From Paracoccaceae bacterium (GTDB taxonomy: Bacteria; Pseudomonadota; Alphaproteobacteria; Rhodobacterales; Rhodobacteraceae): a stretch of 10,541 bases of DNA. The notes under the pieces are model-generated. The model saw only the letters and a program-made list of their open reading frames with translations, was not told the origin of the DNA and did not search any database. Shown here one piece after another: positions 7,621 through 10,541 of the stretch. The position numbers and the translations under genes are program-made. Each line of letters starts with the position of its first letter. Position 1 is the first letter of the stretch. Where the stretch lies: NCBI GenBank assembly GCA_002683355.1, contig NYTF01000086.1:4010-14550 (forward strand), read 5' to 3'.

Positions 7621-7741
7621 GCTTCCCCCCAAAGAAACAAGTTGAGTCTAACTCGTGATAACAGCAAGACGGCAAAGGGTACAACCAATCAAATTACAAA
7701 ATATCAAGAAATTTAAAAAAAATAACGTTAACTTTTCCATT

Positions 7742-7772
7742 TTGTCGTTTTGCACGTTAGCATGGGTATAAA
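7742..7772 (+). promoter_or_regulatory. Candidate promoter of zauP-zapA
   Basis: TATAAA at 7767-7772 is a good -10 candidate, with TTGTCG at 7742-7747 as the best -35 (19-base spacing, longer than ideal). The expected start falls near 7779, inside the GATTC at 7777-7781 and only about 17 bases before the first zauP ATG. The arrangement of the -10 box closely followed by a GATTCG matches the candidate ftsB promoter. The assignment rests on position and consensus only. Confidence 0.4.
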
Positions 7773-7775
7773 TTT

Positions 7776-7782
7776 CGATTCG
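7776..7782 (+). promoter_or_regulatory. CGATTCG: GANTC site at the predicted zauP-zapA start
   Basis: CGATTCG contains GATTC, the CcrM target, in the same extended context (Y-GATTC-G) as three sites upstream of ftsB. It sits four bases past the TATAAA box, so methylation could affect promoter opening or regulator binding. In Caulobacter, methylated GANTC near promoters of division genes is read by GcrA; that reading here is inference. Confidence 0.5.
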
Positions 7783-7796
7783 CAAATAAATAATAG

Positions 7797-8219
7797 ATGG
7801 ATAGCAAAATTATGAATGATATTGTAGATTTTGAAATGAGAATATCCAGTTCAATGGATAGAATATTGAAGGTTCTTGAAAAGCCTAAAGCAACTAATCA
7901 TGGAGATACCATTCCCAAACATGAGGTCTCCCATTTTGAAAAAATAATCGCAAGCTTGGAAGTGGAAAAAAAAGAAACATCTATGAAGTTGCAATCTGCA
8001 CTCGAAGCTATCGAAGTGGCTAACCAAAAAATCGAGCATCTTTCAGCTTCAATTGAACGGGAGAGGTTGGAGCTTACTAACCGAAACGAAGAAATTAAAG
8101 AAATTACCATAGAAATGGATGAGTTAAAGAAATCTCGGCAAAGTCAAGTAGATGAAATGGATTCAATAATAGCTGAACTCGAGCCATTGTTGCAAAATAC
8201 AGGAGAAGCAAATGCCTAA
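7797..8219 (+). CDS. Coiled-coil protein encoded upstream of ZapA (ZauP-like)
   Basis: This 140-residue, highly charged protein has no signal peptide or membrane segment. Residues 44-128 form an almost continuous heptad-rich coiled coil dominated by Glu, Lys, Leu and Ile, ending in IIAELEPLLQNTGEANA. It overlaps zapA by eight bases. In Caulobacter the gene in this position encodes ZauP, a coiled-coil partner that works with ZapA to focus the Z-ring, and other alphaproteobacteria have small coiled-coil proteins (DUF4164-like) here. The call rests on position and architecture, since coiled coils diverge too fast for residue-level proof. The start is uncertain: the ATG at 7797 lacks a clear ribosome site. 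The ATG at 7812, with GGATAG upstream, would remove five residues, and a third lies at 7836. The promoter-like TATAAA is close upstream. Confidence 0.7.
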   Translation: MDSKIMNDIVDFEMRISSSMDRILKVLEKPKATNHGDTIPKHEVSHFEKIIASLEVEKKETSMKLQSALEAIEVANQKIEHLSASIERERLELTNRNEEIKEITIEMDELKKSRQSQVDEMDSIIAELEPLLQNTGEANA

Positions 8220-8589
8220 TGTTGTGATAACAGTGGGAGGGCGACAATTTGAAGTTGCATGTCAAGATGGTGAAGAAAGTTTTTTAGAGGCCGCTGCAAG
8301 GGTTTTAGACGATGAAGCAAAGTTATTAACTGACCAAGTTGGTCGGTTAACTGAAAGTAGAATGTTATTAATGGTGGGCTTGATGTTAGCTGATAAAACG
8401 GTTGCTCTGGAAGAAGCAGCTAGTGATGCAAAAAAACAATTAGAAGATGCTAGGACAGCAGCAAGAGTGGCTGCATCCACGCCACCTGAGCGGGTAGAAG
8501 TCGCAGTAATACCGCCTAAGATTGTCGATACATTTGCTGAGATAGCTGCGAGAGCAGAGGCATTGGCAGAAAAAGCAGAACAAGCTTAA
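8212..8589 (+). CDS. zapA: Cell division protein ZapA
   Basis: ZapA is a small cytoplasmic protein that binds FtsZ and cross-links protofilaments, stabilising the Z-ring. The 125-residue sequence opens with the ZapA globular domain (VVITVGGRQFEVACQDGEE, residues 4-22; then LEAAARVLDDEAKLL). It continues through the conserved helix ESRMLLMVGLMLADK (48-62) into an Ala/Glu/Lys-rich helical region (64-90). Beyond about residue 90 is a Pro/Val stretch and a final Ala/Glu helix, a longer tail than in enterobacterial ZapA. AGGAGA precedes the ATG by five bases, and the start lies inside the 3' end of the ZauP-like gene, implying coupled translation and near-stoichiometric synthesis. In many alphaproteobacteria the 6S RNA gene follows zapA; here the convergent grxD comes only 32 bases later, leaving no room for it. 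Confidence 0.92.
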   Translation: MPNVVITVGGRQFEVACQDGEESFLEAAARVLDDEAKLLTDQVGRLTESRMLLMVGLMLADKTVALEEAASDAKKQLEDARTAARVAASTPPERVEVAVIPPKIVDTFAEIAARAEALAEKAEQA

Positions 8590-8621
8590 ATTACAACTTT
8601 TGGAAAGAACATTTTTTAGCG

Positions 8622-8987
8622 TTATTCAGTGTTTGCTTCTCTAATTTTAGATGCAGCATCTTTATCATAGGAAATATTTTCTGACTCAAAAAGAGTGTCT
8701 AACTCGCCAGACATTGTCATTTCAGTGATAATATCGCAGCCACCAACAAACTCACCTTTTACATAAAGTTGAGGTATTGTTGGCCAATCAGAAAAATCCT
8801 TTATACCTTGCCTTAAATCTGCATTTTCTAAAACATTTACATCTTTGAAGTCGACTGCCATATAATTCAGAACGCCAGCAATACGCGATGAAAACCCGCA
8901 CTGTGGCATGGTGGACGTACCTTTCATAAAGAGCACGACATCGTTTTCTGTGATATGTGATTTAATTTGGATTGAAGAGTCTGACAT
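8622..8987 (-). CDS. grxD: Monothiol glutaredoxin, Grx4/GrxD type
   Basis: Grx4-type glutaredoxins hold a glutathione-ligated [2Fe-2S] cluster and pass it to target proteins, often as heterodimers with BolA. The 121-residue product has VVLFMKGTSTMPQCGFS (17-33), containing the glutathione-binding Lys22 and the single active-site Cys30 of the CGFS motif. It then has WPTIPQLYVKGEFVGGCDI with the cis-Pro and the GG-CD glutathione site. The tail of about 20 residues beyond the fold is charged and variable. AGGA precedes the ATG at 8987. The upstream neighbour is bolA, separated by 121 A/T-rich bases, and the order purL-bolA-grxD is common in alphaproteobacteria. The gene converges on zapA with a 32-base gap and no obvious intrinsic terminator, so the two transcripts may overlap at their 3' ends. 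Confidence 0.96.
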   Translation of the reverse strand: MSDSSIQIKSHITENDVVLFMKGTSTMPQCGFSSRIAGVLNYMAVDFKDVNVLENADLRQGIKDFSDWPTIPQLYVKGEFVGGCDIITEMTMSGELDTLFESENISYDKDAASKIREANTE

Positions 8988-9030
8988 TTTTAAATCCTAT
9001 CAAAATTATTGCAATACTTGTAGTAAACTT

Positions 9031-9036
9031 ATTATA
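9031..9036 (-). promoter_or_regulatory. Candidate -10 box in the bolA-grxD spacer
   Basis: The leftward strand reads TATAAT 43 bases before the grxD ATG, giving a possible separate grxD promoter inside the 121-base spacer. No good -35 is present at 16-18 bases; TTGTAA is 22 bases upstream. The spacer is almost pure A/T, so this hexamer could be chance. The rest of the spacer shows no gene and only a distant 7-base inverted repeat (ACTTGTA at 9016, TACAAGT at 9060). Confidence 0.3.
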
Positions 9037-9108
9037 CATCTAATATATTAAAATTTTCTTACAAGTGTTTTTAATAATTCATTTAAATTATAAAATTTTT
9101 GGAGATAG

Positions 9109-9348
9109 TTAGGGCACTTTCGTAGTTAATGCTAAGGCATGCAGTTCACCATTTGCGCCATCCATTTTACCTTTAAGAGCGGCATATACTGCCCTTTGTT
9201 GTTGAACTCTATTCTGCCCACGAAAGCTTTCATCTGTAACTTCTGCAGCATAGTGGTTACCATCCCCGGCAAGGTCGGTAATTAAAACCTCTGCATTTGG
9301 AAAAGTTAGTTTTATTAGTGTTTCAATCTCTATTGCGCTCATCGCCAC
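9109..9348 (-). CDS. bolA: BolA family protein (Grx4 partner)
   Basis: BolA-family proteins form [2Fe-2S]-bridged or apo complexes with CGFS glutaredoxins and act in iron-sulphur trafficking and stress responses. The fold is visible as IEIETLIKLTFPNAEV, the loop LAGDGNHYAAEV with a candidate cluster-ligand His, the helix-turn segment RGQNRVQQQRAVYAAL, and the C-terminal GELHALALTTKVP with the family's invariant His. The start is a judgement. The frame opens at a GTG at 9366, but AAAGGA lies eight bases before the GTG at 9348, giving a 79-residue protein that begins MAMSAIEIE, like many relatives. The ATG at 9342 (77 residues) has poor spacing. It lies about 50 bases after the purL stop and before grxD, so co-expression with its partner is likely. 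BolA1-like versus IbaG-like cannot be settled by eye. Confidence 0.9.
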   Translation of the reverse strand: MAMSAIEIETLIKLTFPNAEVLITDLAGDGNHYAAEVTDESFRGQNRVQQQRAVYAALKGKMDGANGELHALALTTKVP

Positions 9349-9397
9349 TTTATTATTCCTTTCCACTTTTTATTAATCTTCAAGTGATGTTGGCTTA

Positions 9398-10541
9398 TCA
9401 CTCGAGGGCTTTAGGTAGGCTGGTAGTGTAACATATTTTTAATTCTTCTAAGTTTGCTGAAGACTTTCCTAATTTAATCGATTCACCTCCAAAACTACCA
9501 ATTATCCTGGCCTCTACACCAGTTGATGAAGCACGGTTGCATAATAGAGTGGCTTCAGATGTTGGCATCGAGACCAAGTAGCGACCTTGCCCTTCTCCAA
9601 AGTACCAAGCAATTTCTTGATCCTCAATACTTACTCCAAGATTTGCTTCCATTGACATTTTAAACGCCCCGAGAGCTAGCCCACCGTCTCCTAAATCTTT
9701 ACATGATGTGATTATATCTTCATTTTCCAGAATAAATTCTCCATTTAGTTTTTCTTTTTTCAAATCAGTAAAGGGCGGTTTTCCAGTGGTTTCTTGATAT
9801 GTTTCGCTTATGATTGCAGATTGATCAAGGTGCTCACTAGCACCACCTATCAAAATTAAAATATCACCAAGTCCTGCAGGCCCGTCAATCATTTTCTCAA
9901 GGTTGTTTAGCAAGCCAACTGCACCGATAGTAGGGGTTGGTAAGATTGGTTTGCCGTCTGTTTCATTATACAAAGATACATTACCAGATACGATCGGCAT
10001 GTCTAATATTTCGCAAGCTTTGGAAATCCCCTTAATACAGCCCACGAACTGACCCATTATATCTGGTTTTTCTGGATTTCCAAAGTTTAGATTATCTGTA
10101 GCACCCAATGGTTTTGATCCTACAGATATCAAATTTCTGTAGGCCTCAGCAACAGCCTGTTTGCCACCCTCAAATGGATCAGCTTTGCAATACCTTGGGT
10201 TGACGTGTGAAGTAAACGCAAGAGCCTTATTTGTGCCATGAACCCGCACTATGCCTGCTCCAAAGCCAGGTCTTTTTACTGTATCCGCCATTACCATATG
10301 ATCATATTGTTCAAATACCCATTTTTTTGATGCAAAATTCGGTGAAGACAATAAAACTTTCAATGCTTCAATAGGTTCCATTTCTAGGGTTTGTTTTTTA
10401 GCCGGTGCAAATATTTTATTCTCGATATAGTCTCTATCATACTCAGGAGCATTACCCGATAAGGCTTTTAAGGGTAAATTGGCTTTAATTTTACCATTGT
10501 GCCAAACTTCAAATTTGTCCTCTGCAATCGTTTCTCCAACA
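9398..10541 (-). CDS. purL: Phosphoribosylformylglycinamidine synthase subunit PurL (partial, 5' end off window)
   Basis: PurL carries the ATP-dependent amidation of FGAR to FGAM in de novo purine synthesis, taking ammonia from PurQ with PurS in the small-subunit form of the enzyme. The frame is open to the right edge: 380 residues of the C-terminal half are visible, starting VGETIAEDKFEVWHNGK and including SGNAPEYDRDYIE, WVFEQYDHMV, ATDNLNFGNPEKP, MPIVSGNVSLYNET and DLGDGGLALGAFKM, all hallmarks of the second PurM-like half. The gene continues upstream of the ATG at 10381, which is internal. The C-terminus ends soon after the PurM-like fold with no attached glutaminase domain, which supports the small PurL form (about 730 residues) and a separate purQ. 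It is followed after 49 bases by bolA. Confidence 0.96.
   Translation of the reverse strand, partial: VGETIAEDKFEVWHNGKIKANLPLKALSGNAPEYDRDYIENKIFAPAKKQTLEMEPIEALKVLLSSPNFASKKWVFEQYDHMVMADTVKRPGFGAGIVRVHGTNKALAFTSHVNPRYCKADPFEGGKQAVAEAYRNLISVGSKPLGATDNLNFGNPEKPDIMGQFVGCIKGISKACEILDMPIVSGNVSLYNETDGKPILPTPTIGAVGLLNNLEKMIDGPAGLGDILILIGGASEHLDQSAIISETYQETTGKPPFTDLKKEKLNGEFILENEDIITSCKDLGDGGLALGAFKMSMEANLGVSIEDQEIAWYFGEGQGRYLVSMPTSEATLLCNRASSTGVEARIIGSFGGESIKLGKSSANLEELKICYTTSLPKALE

Larger units (their letters stand above)
7621..7796. promoter_or_regulatory. Divergent intergenic region between tkt and zauP-zapA
   Basis: These 176 bases should hold the start signals for both the leftward tkt train and the rightward pair. 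On the tkt side the G-run just before the ATG is the likely ribosome site; I could not find a convincing tkt -35/-10 pair, and TGTAAT on the leftward strand is the best -10-like hexamer. Two ACGTTA boxes, in AACGTTAAC and CACGTTAGC, lie 29 bases apart (from 7725 and 7754), and TAACGTTA is a small palindrome. GANTC occurs at 7644-7648 and 7777-7781. No RNA gene is recognisable. Confidence 0.5.

Noticed and set aside
7621..7632. TTG start four codons upstream of the tkt ATG
   Set aside because: The TTG runs directly into GGGGGGA, which fits as the ribosome site for the ATG at 7620; family members start like the shorter form.
7851..8480. Leftward open frames opposite the ZauP-like gene and zapA
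   Set aside because: They are antisense to the overlapping zauP-zapA pair, which has a good ribosome site and family motifs; the reverse frames are low-complexity Ser/Phe-rich shadows.
8596..8615. Intrinsic terminator between zapA and grxD
   Set aside because: The only stem is CTTT/AAAG of four weak pairs before a T-run; too small to call.
9016..9066. Inverted repeat ACTTGTA / TACAAGT upstream of grxD
   Set aside because: The arms are only seven bases and separated by 37 bases in an A/T-rich spacer; no stable hairpin or known site is supported.
1..10541. Mobile elements, CRISPR arrays, tRNAs, riboswitches or defence genes
   Set aside because: Read on both strands, the window is filled with core metabolic and division genes; no repeats, integrase or transposase motifs, or structured RNA signatures were seen.

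Overview
The window reads as an A+T-rich stretch of an alphaproteobacterial chromosome, probably from a free-living, low-GC marine-type lineage. The grounds are the lipoyl-domain-fused PdhB next to PdhA, ftsB beside pdhA, the tkt-gap-pgk-fba cluster, a coiled-coil gene directly before zapA, the purL-bolA-grxD order, and GANTC sites concentrated upstream of division genes. No mobile element, CRISPR array, tRNA or rRNA is visible, and no gene-free stretch exceeds 300 bases. Assignment below class level is a guess.

Layout. (1) Positions 1-7620 carry one long leftward gene train: transketolase (tkt), GAPDH (gap), phosphoglycerate kinase (pgk), a class I DhnA-type fructose-bisphosphate aldolase, the divisome protein FtsB, and the pyruvate dehydrogenase E1 subunits PdhA and PdhB (PdhB runs off the left edge). 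The ORF for ftsB starts at TTG, and a 126-base spacer with its own promoter-like elements precedes it. (2) A 176-base divergent intergenic region (7621-7796) separates tkt from a rightward, overlapping pair: a ZauP-like coiled-coil protein and ZapA, both Z-ring factors. (3) Convergent to zapA, after only 32 bases, is a leftward group of purL (open at the right edge), bolA and the monothiol glutaredoxin gene grxD.

Together the metabolic genes cover lower glycolysis/gluconeogenesis, the non-oxidative pentose-phosphate branch and entry of pyruvate into the TCA cycle. GAPDH carries residues associated with NADP use (Ala in place of the NAD-selective Asp, and Arg-Arg in place of Leu-Pro), so the cluster may be tuned for gluconeogenesis or NADPH balance. 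BolA and Grx4 are known partners in [2Fe-2S] handling.

The most interesting signal is regulatory. GANTC, the recognition sequence of the alphaproteobacterial cell-cycle methylase CcrM, occurs four times in 46 bases upstream of ftsB and once at the predicted start of the zauP-zapA transcript. In both places a CGATTCG/TGATTCG form lies immediately downstream of a TATAAT/TATAAA hexamer. I saw none in the other intergenic regions except one at 7644. This suggests that the two division loci embedded among metabolic genes share methylation-dependent (CcrM/GcrA-type) timing. A hairpin that abuts the ftsB Shine-Dalgarno adds a possible second, translational layer.
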